Of a DNA stretch of 23,446 nucleotides, positions 1 to 5,757 are shown one piece after another. Position 1 is the first letter of the stretch, and each line of letters opens with the position of its first letter. The stretch lies in IMG/VR virus record IMGVR_UViG_3300020220_000348, positions 1 through 23,446 of that record; one strand, 5' to 3'. This stretch comes from a virus. The position numbers and the translations under genes are program-made. The notes below the pieces were generated by a model, which was given only the letters and a program-made list of their open reading frames with translations, was not told the DNA's origin and did not search any database.

Positions 1-8
1 GAGTTCCA

Positions 9-212
9 ATGCCTAAAGCAGAAAGATATCCTTATGGTTCAACCCTATTTGTAGGGTTTAGTGATGCAGAACACTTTTTTCAAATGATGAAAGTTCTTTC
101 TGTGTGTTTTGGGTTTGCTGTTTATGGATTTTGGCCGGCAGCCTGTTTTTTTGTAGGACATATTTTATTAGGTGTAGCAAAAGAAACTGTTTTTAAATCT
201 TTTTTAAGATAA
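9..212 (+). CDS. small membrane protein, possibly 5'-truncated
   Basis: A 67-residue reading frame at the left edge. Residues about 29-55 are hydrophobic and aromatic (Gly/Phe/Val/Ala-rich), consistent with one membrane-spanning hairpin or helix; the C-terminus is basic. The frame is open to the window edge, so the true start may lie upstream. It is followed after 39 nt by the endolysin gene, so a link with lysis is possible but not shown. I do not recognise a family. Confidence 0.45.
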   Translation: MPKAERYPYGSTLFVGFSDAEHFFQMMKVLSVCFGFAVYGFWPAACFFVGHILLGVAKETVFKSFLR

Positions 213-251
213 AAACTATATTTATATAAGTAATAAAACGAAAGGATATTT

Positions 252-851
252 ATGGATATTAACAAATTAAAAGGGCATGTTCCAGATGGAGTGATAGCAC
301 AAATTCCATCTGTTATGACCACATTCAAAATTGATACAGCTCTTAGGTTATCACACTTTTTAGCCCAATGCGGACACGAAAGCGCCGGTTTTAAAGCCGT
401 TCAAGAAAATCTAAACTATGGAGCAAAAGGTTTATTGGGTATTTTCAAAAAATATTTCCCAACTGAAGCTAAAGCATTATTGTACGAAAGAAAGCCTGAA
501 AAGATTGCTAACTTAGTATATGGTGGTAGAATGGGAAATGGTGATGAAGCAAGCGGAGATGGATATAAGTTTAGAGGTAGAGGTTATATCCAATTAACAG
601 GAAAAAGTAATTATACTGCTTTTGGTAAAGCAATTAACGAAGATATAGCTGCTAACCCAGATTTAGTAGCAACAAAGTATCCATTATTATCAGCTGCTTG
701 GTTTTGGTCAAGCAATGGATTAAACACTATCGCTGATAAAGGTGCGGATGATGCAAGTGTAACATCTGCTACAAAGAGGGTGAATGGTGGAACAATTGGT
801 CTTGCTGATAGAATTAAACACTTTAAAGAGTATTACGCATTACTTAAATAA
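252..851 (+). CDS. GH19 chitinase-like endolysin
   Basis: A 199-residue protein of glycoside hydrolase family 19, which in phages acts as a peptidoglycan-cutting endolysin. The first catalytic Glu is E43 in the GHESAGF motif (residues 41-47). The second is probably E99 in the NGDEASGDG stretch. It is followed by the family-typical FRGRGYIQLTG segment (107-117) and a C-terminal AAWFW/RVNGG region. The length matches single-domain phage GH19 enzymes, with no separate cell-wall binding domain. There is no signal peptide, so release would depend on a holin; a holin-like gene lies about 600 nt downstream. An AAAGGA ribosome site precedes the ATG. It starts the lysis cassette. Confidence 0.93.
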   Translation: MDINKLKGHVPDGVIAQIPSVMTTFKIDTALRLSHFLAQCGHESAGFKAVQENLNYGAKGLLGIFKKYFPTEAKALLYERKPEKIANLVYGGRMGNGDEASGDGYKFRGRGYIQLTGKSNYTAFGKAINEDIAANPDLVATKYPLLSAAWFWSSNGLNTIADKGADDASVTSATKRVNGGTIGLADRIKHFKEYYALLK

Positions 852-854
852 AAA

Positions 855-1067
855 ATGAAATTTCCAATATCATTTGAAGATTTTATAAAAGACCCCATCA
901 AAGCCATTATGTTTTTGGTTTTGGTGGGGATCGTTTTTCTTTATATTGATAATAGAATGGTTTATAAAGAACAAATAGAAACTCAGAAAGTTAGAATTAA
1001 TAAATTAGAGCAGGATGTTGAAAAATTACAACAAACTGTGGTTAAATTAGTAGAAGAATGCGATTAG
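855..1067 (+). CDS. small membrane/coiled-coil protein, possible lysis accessory
   Basis: 70 residues. One hydrophobic helix (about 15-31) is followed by a charged, heptad-like segment rich in Lys/Glu/Leu/Val (37-66), giving a short N-terminal anchor with a coiled-coil tail. It starts 3 nt after the endolysin stop and overlaps the next gene by 10 nt. Position and architecture fit a spanin-like or holin-accessory protein, but no family signature is visible. The role is inferred from context only. Confidence 0.7.
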   Translation: MKFPISFEDFIKDPIKAIMFLVLVGIVFLYIDNRMVYKEQIETQKVRINKLEQDVEKLQQTVVKLVEECD

Positions 1068-1444
1068 AAAAGATTTACATATTATTAATTGCCTTTGTTG
1101 GCGGGGTGGCTGGATATAATTTAGGATATAGAGTTGCTGAAAGTGATTTTGTAGCTACAGAATCCGCTTTGCTAGATAAAATATCTTCGTTGGAATGGGA
1201 GGTTGAAAATATCTATGAAGAAAAAGAAAAAATAATTGAGGAAGAATTTATCAGACAGAGTGATTCAGTACACACCCCCACAAAAAAAATAAAATACAAA
1301 AAAGCTCAAAAAGCAAAAACAAAAGTTGATTCTTTAGAATTTGTTGTTGAAAAAAAGATTGAAATGATACGTTTGAAAAAATGGAATGACAGTATAGAAG
1401 AACATTTATTAAGAACGGAAATACAAAGATTAAAGAAAGACTAA
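1058..1444 (+). CDS. membrane-anchored coiled-coil protein, inner-spanin-like
   Basis: 128 residues: an N-terminal hydrophobic segment (about 6-24, with GGVAGYNLGY) followed by a long, highly charged helical region rich in Glu, Lys and Ile. This is the general layout of inner-membrane spanins, which have a transmembrane anchor and a periplasmic coiled coil. It lies between the GH19 endolysin and the holin-like gene and overlaps the previous gene by 10 nt. No outer-spanin lipobox gene is nested in it, so the spanin assignment stays tentative. Confidence 0.7.
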   Translation: MRLEKIYILLIAFVGGVAGYNLGYRVAESDFVATESALLDKISSLEWEVENIYEEKEKIIEEEFIRQSDSVHTPTKKIKYKKAQKAKTKVDSLEFVVEKKIEMIRLKKWNDSIEEHLLRTEIQRLKKD

Positions 1445-1445
1445 T

Positions 1446-1889
1446 ATGACAAGTAAATTACAAATACTTACTAATCCGTTGATATTAACAATAACATCCA
1501 TATCCGGCTTATGTGCTTTTATATGTAGTTATTTTCTTAATCTATATATGAACAATCAAGACCAATATACCGCAGTAATTGGTGTAATGTTTTTAGATGG
1601 TATATTTGGAATAATAGCCGGTTCAAAAAAAGAGGGATTTAAAACACGCAAAGCCCTAGGTGTACTAAGAAATACTTTTGTTTGGATAATGATACTATCC
1701 GCAATACTAATGGTGGAAAAGGGTTTTAGTGGCACGGGTTGGTTGAGTGAAGTAATTGTTGTTCCATTTATGGTGTTTCAGTTAGTAAGTGCACTTAAAA
1801 ACGCATCAATGGCAGGGTATATAAAGATGAGTTTGTTAAATGAGATACTTGATAAAATAGATAATCACAAAGGAATTAGAAAGGTATAA
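1446..1889 (+). CDS. holin family protein (Phage_holin_4-like)
   Basis: 147 residues with three to four hydrophobic segments (about 10-33, 42-58, 73-91 and 100-117). The second ends in a conserved-looking DGIFGIIAGSKKEGFKTRK stretch. That pattern, an Asp-Gly at the start of a helix followed by a basic loop and a helix, is typical of the toxin-secretion/phage-lysis holin family. Such proteins form inner-membrane lesions that release the endolysin. It starts 1 nt after the preceding stop, in the same cassette as the GH19 enzyme. Family assignment is from pattern memory; holin timing function is inferred. Confidence 0.75.
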   Translation: MTSKLQILTNPLILTITSISGLCAFICSYFLNLYMNNQDQYTAVIGVMFLDGIFGIIAGSKKEGFKTRKALGVLRNTFVWIMILSAILMVEKGFSGTGWLSEVIVVPFMVFQLVSALKNASMAGYIKMSLLNEILDKIDNHKGIRKV

Positions 1890-1890
1890 T

Positions 1891-2271
1891 ATGGGATGTG
1901 GGTGCGAACAAAATAAAAAACCTTTAAAAGAGGCTTTGGTAGTAACAAAGGATAATTTAAGAGACCAAGCCTATAATGCTATCTACAATACACCGATATC
2001 GTTTACATATCAAAACAAAGATACAGGTGGTAGAAGTAATGCATCATATCAAAAGGCGTTGAATAGAAAAGAAAAAATCGGCAAACCCGTATCTGATACT
2101 GATAAAGATAAGATGGTAAAAGAATTAATACCATTCCTTGCTTATTTATACAAAAAGCATTTGAAAGCAATAGTGAAAGAGGGTAATAATAAACCAACCA
2201 TATCTAAATTTATAAAAGAAAATATTAGGATTAAAAAAAATGGCGACGTGTTCCTCAAAACTAAAGGGTGA
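1891..2271 (+). CDS. conserved phage protein of unknown function, N-terminal CGC
   Basis: 126 residues beginning MGCGCEQNKK. The cysteine pair at the extreme N-terminus resembles small phage proteins that start with a metal-binding or disulfide CGC motif. The rest is basic and helical, with no motif I recognise. It follows the holin stop by 1 nt and overlaps the next gene by 32 nt, so it is probably co-translated with it. Confidence 0.7.
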   Translation: MGCGCEQNKKPLKEALVVTKDNLRDQAYNAIYNTPISFTYQNKDTGGRSNASYQKALNRKEKIGKPVSDTDKDKMVKELIPFLAYLYKKHLKAIVKEGNNKPTISKFIKENIRIKKNGDVFLKTKG

Positions 2272-2875
2272 AACTGAGCAAGAATTTAGAAAAAGATGTG
2301 GTGGATACACCTATGCTTTTCCAATAAATATCTTTCAGAAAAAAGAAGAAGAACCCCCTGCCGAAGAACCACCACCGGCAGCTGAACCCACACCACCACC
2401 ACCTGCACCTGAAGGTGGTATAGAAGAAGCAAAACATACCAAAGGTGGTATATACAAAGGTAAATTAAAGATTGGTGGAGTGCCTGTACCTGTTGAGGTA
2501 GAAATGGTTGGTGTTGATAATAGAACCCGTAGTTATTTGGTAAGAGTAATCCATATTGATAAACAATATTGGAGTAAGTTACCAAAAGATGGTATAATCC
2601 CTATTCCATCTCGTATTTTTGATATACCAGGCGGTGGTTGGGCTAAACTAAAAACACCATCGGTATTTGAGAACCAGAAGTATTACGATAAGTTGAAAAC
2701 GATTGAAACTATGGTAATTGAACTTTTGAAAAAAAGAATAAAAGAAGATTGGACGAATAAATACAAAAAATCCATAGATTGTAATAATCCAAAAGGATTT
2801 TCCCAAAAAGCACATTGTGCGGGGAGAAAAGCCAGACAGAGGGGTGAGGATACCAAATCAAGTCCAGTAAAATAA
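2240..2875 (+). CDS. proline-rich unknown protein with C-terminal KGFSQKAHC-type motif
   Basis: 211 residues in three parts: a Cys-containing N-terminus (CSSKLKGETEQEFRKRCGG, 4-22), a Pro/Glu linker (about 37-60, with runs such as PPPP), and a compact C-terminal domain from about 65. Near the end is NPKGFSQKAHCAGRKARQ. I remember similar short Cys-containing tails in other phage proteins, often written as K-G-F-S-Q-K-A-x-C; the function is unknown to me. It overlaps the preceding gene by 32 nt and is the last gene before promoter 2878-2908. Confidence 0.75.
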   Translation: MATCSSKLKGETEQEFRKRCGGYTYAFPINIFQKKEEEPPAEEPPPAAEPTPPPPAPEGGIEEAKHTKGGIYKGKLKIGGVPVPVEVEMVGVDNRTRSYLVRVIHIDKQYWSKLPKDGIIPIPSRIFDIPGGGWAKLKTPSVFENQKYYDKLKTIETMVIELLKKRIKEDWTNKYKKSIDCNNPKGFSQKAHCAGRKARQRGEDTKSSPVK

Positions 2876-2877
2876 AT

Positions 2878-2908
2878 TTGGATAATTAAACTTTCTTTCG
2901 TATATTTA
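2878..2908 (+). promoter_or_regulatory. Bacteroidota-type promoter P1 (TTG-N20-TATATTTA)
   Basis: TTG at 2878-2880 and TATATTTA at 2901-2908 are separated by exactly 20 nt. The -7 box ends 5 nt before the ATG of the HAD gene at 2914, so the mRNA would be nearly leaderless. It is one of eight sites in the window with this exact spacing. Confidence 0.75.
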
Positions 2909-2913
2909 TAGGT

Positions 2914-3492
2914 ATGAGAAAAGTTTTAAGAGTATTTGATTTGGATGATACCCTCGTAAAGACATCATCAAAAATTAAGGTAATCCATTCAGATGGCAAG
3001 GAATCCATGCTTACACCAGGTGAGTATGCTGTTTATAAAGAAAAACCTGGCGATAAGTTCGATTTTGGGGAATTCAACAAACTCCTACAAGAACCAAAAC
3101 TAATTAAAAAGAATGTAGATTTACTGAAAAAGATGCTTTCAGACCCATCCAAAAAAGTAACTATATTGACTGCCAGGACTTTAGGATTTCCAATTAAGCA
3201 CTTTTTTAAAACACAATTAGGTTTGGATGTGTATCCTGTTACATTGGGTAGTAATAATCCACAAGATAAAGCAGATTGGATTGAAAAGCATATAGAAAAA
3301 GGATATACTGATATTGCTTTTATGGATGATTCACCATCAAACATTCAGGCGGTAAATAAACTTAAATCAAAATACCCAAATGTAAATCTTAAAACAAAAT
3401 TGGTTGTAGACCATTTTGCTCCTGAGAAAAAAGTTCGTATATTTGAATCATTGGTTCAATCAAAATTTAACGATTTATTAAAAGTTTTTTAA
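2914..3492 (+). CDS. HAD-superfamily phosphatase
   Basis: 192 residues. HAD motif I is FDLDDTLV (8-15), with nucleophile D9 and acid/base D11. Motif II is LTAR (85-88). K119 is the likely motif III lysine, and FMDDSPSN (136-143) is motif IV with the metal-binding Asp pair. The cap between motifs I and II is about 70 residues. The substrate cannot be read from sequence; phage HAD enzymes of this shape include nucleotide phosphatases and polynucleotide 3'-phosphatase-like proteins. Promoter P1 drives it directly. Confidence 0.88.
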   Translation: MRKVLRVFDLDDTLVKTSSKIKVIHSDGKESMLTPGEYAVYKEKPGDKFDFGEFNKLLQEPKLIKKNVDLLKKMLSDPSKKVTILTARTLGFPIKHFFKTQLGLDVYPVTLGSNNPQDKADWIEKHIEKGYTDIAFMDDSPSNIQAVNKLKSKYPNVNLKTKLVVDHFAPEKKVRIFESLVQSKFNDLLKVF

Positions 3493-3502
3493 TATATATA
3501 GT

Positions 3503-3718
3503 ATGGTAAACGAATACGAAAAAAAGGCAATGGATGATACTTTGGAGATAGTCCTAAGTAGGAAGCGTGGAATTGCGGATTATAAAAAACTTGTAATCCC
3601 ACATTTAGTTGATTTTTATCTAAAGCACGAAGAATACGAAAAACTCCAACAGTTGAAAAACTTTACCGACAGGATGGAGAAACTAAATGAAAATAAAAGT
3701 AAAAAAGCTAAAGTATGA
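3503..3718 (+). CDS. small helical protein, unknown
   Basis: 71 residues, highly charged (Lys/Glu) and predicted all-helical, with no membrane segment and no family I recognise. It starts 10 nt after the HAD stop. The next gene overlaps its last 32 nt, so the two are probably translationally coupled. Confidence 0.65.
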   Translation: MVNEYEKKAMDDTLEIVLSRKRGIADYKKLVIPHLVDFYLKHEEYEKLQQLKNFTDRMEKLNENKSKKAKV

Positions 3719-3881
3719 GGTAGATTCCGGCGGAACTGGCCAAACCCATATTATTTATGTATTGGACAGGTCTAATCGTCCAATATTAGCGGAGTTATGT
3801 AACGAAAACGAAATACCAATTTACCTAAACAAATATCAGAAAAAATTTGATATACCCAATGGCAAAATTATATATTCATAA
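3687..3881 (+). CDS. small unknown protein
   Basis: 64 residues, with a basic N-terminus (MKIKVKKLKYEV) and then a mixed beta-like region containing GGTGQTHIIYVLD. No known motif is visible. It overlaps the preceding gene by 32 nt and the ClpS-like gene by 23 nt, which suggests a coupled mini-operon delivering the ClpS-like adaptor. Confidence 0.6.
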   Translation: MKIKVKKLKYEVDSGGTGQTHIIYVLDRSNRPILAELCNENEIPIYLNKYQKKFDIPNGKIIYS

Positions 3882-4104
3882 TGATGATATCCATTCGTTC
3901 AATGATGTCATTCTAATACTATCAAATATGTTTGATTACCCACTAAATCAATGCGCAAGTATTGCTCACATAATTCATACAACCGGTGATTGTTGTATAA
4001 AGGAGGGTAATTATGATGAATTGTTTAACTATCAAAATAAACTAAACTATTTAAGGTTTGAAACGGAGATAAAAAATGAGCGTAGAAAAAGAGCAAAAAA
4101 GTAA
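3859..4104 (+). CDS. clpS: ClpS-like N-degron adaptor
   Basis: 81 residues from the ATG at 3859; a TTG four codons upstream is possible but less likely. ClpS adaptors bind proteins with destabilising N-terminal residues and hand them to ClpA/ClpC-type proteases. The fold signature is present: beta strand then HNDD (7-10), a helix (FNDVILILSNMF), then QCASIAHIIHTTGDCCIKEGNY (31 onward). N8, D9 and H40 match the E. coli residues (N34, D35, H66) that hold the substrate alpha-amino group. The G-x-C-x-K-x-G-x-x-x-E-L pattern resembles Bacteroidota ClpS. It lacks the long N-terminal extension of cellular ClpS. A phage copy could redirect or block host N-end-rule proteolysis. Confidence 0.85.
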   Translation: MAKLYIHNDDIHSFNDVILILSNMFDYPLNQCASIAHIIHTTGDCCIKEGNYDELFNYQNKLNYLRFETEIKNERRKRAKK

Positions 4105-4249
4105 GGGTTTGGGAGATACCATTGCAAAGGTAACATCAGCAACCAAATTAGATAAGTTGGCTGAAAAAATAGCCCATATTGCAGGACACGAAGATTGTGG
4201 GTGTTCTAAAAGACAAGAAACCCTAAATAAGTTGTTTCCATACAAATAA
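4076..4249 (+). CDS. small conserved phage protein with GLGDT and CGC motifs
   Basis: 57 residues. An N-terminal GLGDTIAKVTSATKLDKLA segment is followed by HEDCGCSKRQETLNKLFPYK. This layout (GLGDTI... then D-C-G-C-x-x-R-x-x-x-L-N-x-x-F-P) recurs, as I recall, in small proteins of T4-like and other large phages. Its function is unknown. The CGC pair may bind metal. It overlaps the ClpS-like gene by 29 nt and is the last gene before the hairpin at 4257. Confidence 0.75.
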   Translation: MSVEKEQKSKGLGDTIAKVTSATKLDKLAEKIAHIAGHEDCGCSKRQETLNKLFPYK

Positions 4250-4256
4250 CCCAACT

Positions 4257-4272
4257 GTCCAATAAATTGGAC
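4257..4272. terminator. perfect 6-bp inverted repeat, candidate terminator or operator (copy 1)
   Basis: GTCCAATAAATTGGAC forms a 6-bp stem with a 4-nt loop, followed by ACTTTT. It starts 7 nt after the stop of the preceding gene and 40 nt before promoter P2. An identical 16-mer lies at 12743-12758 in the same relative position. The U-tract is short, so an operator role is equally possible. Confidence 0.55.
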
Positions 4273-4312
4273 ACTTTTAGGTAAAAATGTGGATAACTTT
4301 TTGAAAAAAGGC

Positions 4313-4343
4313 TTGGAAATATAGGTTTTCTGTTGTATATTTA
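4313..4343 (+). promoter_or_regulatory. Bacteroidota-type promoter P2
   Basis: TTG 4313-4315, 20-nt spacer, TATATTTA 4336-4343. The sequence from GGCTTGGAAATAT through the start codon is nearly repeated at 12807-12850. The box ends 7 nt before the ATG at 4351, leaving almost no 5' leader. Confidence 0.78.
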
Positions 4344-4350
4344 CTATGTA

Positions 4351-4623
4351 ATGATTGATAAACTAACCCCCCAAATTGTGAAAAAGGCCACTTTTAAGGT
4401 TATTTTCCCCACGAACTATGAGTTCGCTAATCCCAATAGTAAGGTTGAAACCTCCTATGAGATTGAGTATTCCACCCCTTTAGAGTTAAAGAAACTCTAT
4501 CAGGAAGCCCGCCAGGTGTGGTCTGAATACTTTGTAGAGGCTTATACGGATACTTTTGTGATGTCGGATTCCCACACCTATCAGGAAGAAATCCAAAAAC
4601 AACTGATGGCCGCTGAATGGTAA
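4351..4623 (+). CDS. small unknown protein behind P2
   Basis: 90 residues starting MIDKLTPQ. A TTG 18 nt upstream is in frame but overlaps the -7 box of P2, so ATG 4351 is preferred. The protein is acidic with mixed alpha/beta character and no recognised motif. Its first three codons (ATG ATT GAT) and promoter are shared with the genes at 4695 and 12850, so these three starts derive from one duplicated expression module although the proteins differ. Confidence 0.75.
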   Translation: MIDKLTPQIVKKATFKVIFPTNYEFANPNSKVETSYEIEYSTPLELKKLYQEARQVWSEYFVEAYTDTFVMSDSHTYQEEIQKQLMAAEW

Positions 4624-4630
4624 TTTAAGA

Positions 4631-4687
4631 TTTAACCTAAATTTAATATTGAAAGTTTGTAAATATAGGTTTTCTGTTGTATATTTA
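4631..4687 (+). promoter_or_regulatory. promoter P3 with upstream element
   Basis: TTTAACCTAAATTTAATAT (4631-4649), then TTG 4657-4659, 20 nt, TATATTTA 4680-4687. The 19-mer is repeated exactly at 12784-12802, and a variant lies at 13263-13281; all three end 8 nt before the TTG. The ATG at 4695 follows the box by 7 nt. Confidence 0.75.
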
Positions 4688-4694
4688 CTATATA

Positions 4695-4922
4695 ATGATT
4701 GATAAGTATTCCCCAATTACTATGAAAAACGAAAATGTTCGCCGATTTGTTCACCTCCAAGAGAAGGCTAATCTTATGATTGAGACCTATGGTAGGTGTT
4801 CTGATGATATTGCTAACGAATTAGAAGAATTGGGAGATAAACTCTCCCCCGAAGAAATTAAGGAAACTTTACGAATTTGGCAGGAAATGCATACCCTGCC
4901 TTATGGTGATGATGATTTTTAA
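4695..4922 (+). CDS. small acidic unknown protein behind P3
   Basis: 75 residues starting MIDKYSP; the in-frame TTG at 4677 lies before the -7 box and is rejected. The sequence is largely helical and acidic, ending in GDDDF. No family is recognised. The start region is near-identical to that of the gene at 4351, but the proteins do not look homologous beyond MIDK. Confidence 0.72.
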   Translation: MIDKYSPITMKNENVRRFVHLQEKANLMIETYGRCSDDIANELEELGDKLSPEEIKETLRIWQEMHTLPYGDDDF

Positions 4923-4943
4923 ATAAAAAACAAAAAAAACAAT

Positions 4944-5108
4944 ATGAAAAAACTAATCGCAATTTTGATGCTTGCTGTAACAGTTATGGCTTGCTCAAAC
5001 AACCAAACCACCACAACCGAAACTACAGGTGAGCCGGTAGATTCAACTCTTTTCCAAAATACTGTGGAATTGGGTGGTGGTGTTGATACTACTGCTGTAG
5101 CACAGTAA
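4944..5108 (+). CDS. mini-lipoprotein with signal peptide
   Basis: 54 residues. The N-terminus MKKLIAILMLAVTVMACS is a lipoprotein signal peptide with lipobox V-M-A-C; Cys17 would be lipidated. The mature part is only 38 residues and Thr/Gly-rich (TTTTETTGEP, then GGGVDTTAVAQ). Lipidation would place it in the periplasm or outer membrane. Small phage lipoproteins often act in superinfection exclusion or receptor blocking, but that role is inference here. It starts 21 nt after the preceding gene and ends just before the tRNA-like region. Confidence 0.75.
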   Translation: MKKLIAILMLAVTVMACSNNQTTTTETTGEPVDSTLFQNTVELGGGVDTTAVAQ

Positions 5109-5115
5109 TCAACTA

Positions 5116-5185
5116 AGTCAGGTGGCGGTATTGGTTATGGCCCGCTCAGAAATGAGAAAGCACAGGTTCGAATCCTGTCCTGACT
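5116..5185 (+). tRNA. tRNA-like element 1, lacking a normal anticodon arm
   Basis: A 7-bp acceptor stem (AGTCAGG 5116-5122 with CCTGACT 5179-5185) and a 5-bp T stem with canonical loop (ACAGG-TTCGAAT-CCTGT) are clear. The D region (GGCGGTATTGG) can pair GCGG with CCGC. In place of a 17-nt anticodon arm there is only CTCA-GAAA-TGAG, a 4-bp hairpin with a GNRA tetraloop, so no anticodon can be assigned. It is 70 nt long with no encoded CCA. It may be a degenerate tRNA or a tRNA-mimic used for processing. Confidence 0.5.
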
Positions 5186-5395
5186 ACACGTTCCGAAACA
5201 AGACAACGGATAGTGTGCTCTACACGATGAGAAACGGAGTGATGTCCGTATGAGACTGCTGATAGGACAAGGTTCTATTTAGATTGACTATCTACTGAAA
5301 GAGGGAATAAATAGTAACCCAAATAGTCTATTCCTAACTCAAGAAATTGAGGACAGCCACAACACCTGTAAGTTGGATAAATTAGGGTGTTACTT
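5186..5395 (+). ncRNA. structured segment between two tRNA-like elements
   Basis: 210 nt with no convincing ORF but many potential stems. ACGGA 5206-5210 can pair with TCCGT 5245-5249 around a GTGT/ACAC hairpin. GGTTCTATTT 5271-5280 can pair with 5309-5319 with one bulge. GACTAT 5286-5291 can pair with ATAGTC 5323-5328, making a pseudoknot with the previous stem. CTCAA-GAAA-TTGAG (5338-5351) is a perfect GNRA hairpin, and AACACC 5361-5366 can pair with GGTGTT 5386-5391. RNase P and RNase Z cutting at the flanking tRNA-like elements would release it. The class is unknown. Confidence 0.45.
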
Positions 5396-5508
5396 AGTCA
5401 GGTGGCGGAATTGGTAGACGCACACAAGATGGGGAAGGCATAATAATTGCGAAAAGTCAGTACCCTACAACTTGTTATAGAATTACAGGTTCGAATCCTG
5501 TCCTGACT
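5396..5508 (+). tRNA. tRNA-like element 2 with expanded anticodon arm (Leu-like D arm)
   Basis: It has the same acceptor stem (AGTCAGG/CCTGACT) and T arm as element 1. The D region GTGGCGGAATTGGTAGACGC matches bacterial tRNA-Leu. The next stem ACAAG (5424-5428) pairs with CTTGT (5471-5475) but encloses 42 nt instead of a 7-nt loop, with an inner TGGGG/CCCTA stem. A mini-ORF in that loop reads M-G-K-A followed by two stop codons. The total length is 113 nt. It could be a tRNA-Leu with an insertion or a non-decoding tRNA-like RNA. Confidence 0.5.
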
Positions 5509-5524
5509 ACTAAAGATTAATGAT

Positions 5525-5716
5525 ATGAGTTTAGATTGGAAACAAGTTTATATTGAAATGGGTTCTCGTGATAAAAAAACAAAGAAACTCAAATATTACA
5601 ATGTTACATCTTTTAATCACAAACGATTTACCTGCAATTGTCCTGCGTATGAGTTTGGTAGGGGTTCGGAGTGTAAACATATTAAAAATTTAAAAAGAAA
5701 ATTATCTATTGTGTAG
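5525..5716 (+). CDS. SWIM-type zinc finger protein
   Basis: 63 residues. C37-x-C39, ten residues, then C50-x-H52 match the SWIM zinc-finger pattern CxC...CxH, within FTCNCPAYEFGRGSECKHI. SWIM domains bind nucleic acid or proteins. Here the domain is almost the whole protein, preceded by a short beta-rich, basic N-terminus (KKTKKLKYYNVTSF). It starts 16 nt after the second tRNA-like element, so an RNA-related role is tempting but unproven. Confidence 0.8.
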   Translation: MSLDWKQVYIEMGSRDKKTKKLKYYNVTSFNHKRFTCNCPAYEFGRGSECKHIKNLKRKLSIV

Positions 5717-5757
5717 TGTTAGTTGTTGTTTAAAAATAAAAAGAAAGGAAAATTATT

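Noticed and set aside
218-225. TATATTTA box before the endolysin gene
   Set aside because: There is no TTG at the N20 position, so it does not meet the pattern of the other eight promoters.
2286-2585. 99-residue minus-strand ORF opposite the proline-rich gene
   Set aside because: Its Val/Gln-rich composition is the mirror of the Pro/Glu codons on the + strand.
3493-3500. TATATATA box before the gene at 3503 as a promoter
   Set aside because: No TTG 20 nt upstream and the sequence is a simple AT run; the gene is probably read from P1.
4333-4350. TTG start upstream of the gene at 4351
   Set aside because: The codons from TTG overlap the -7 box of P2 and the same happens at 4677 with P3; the shared ATG ATT GAT is the better start.
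5186-5395. Group I intron between the tRNA-like elements
   Set aside because: GACTA/TAGTC pairing, a GAAA hairpin after it and short stems resemble P7-P9, but I could not place P3-P6 consistently, and the flanking sequences are two complete 3' and 5' tRNA ends, not one split tRNA. Left open for Infernal.
5116-5508. Whole region as a tmRNA
   Set aside because: The total length would fit, but both ends have their own complete acceptor and T arm, the 5' part matches an ordinary tRNA D region, and the tmRNA core sequence and tag ORF arrangement are not seen.
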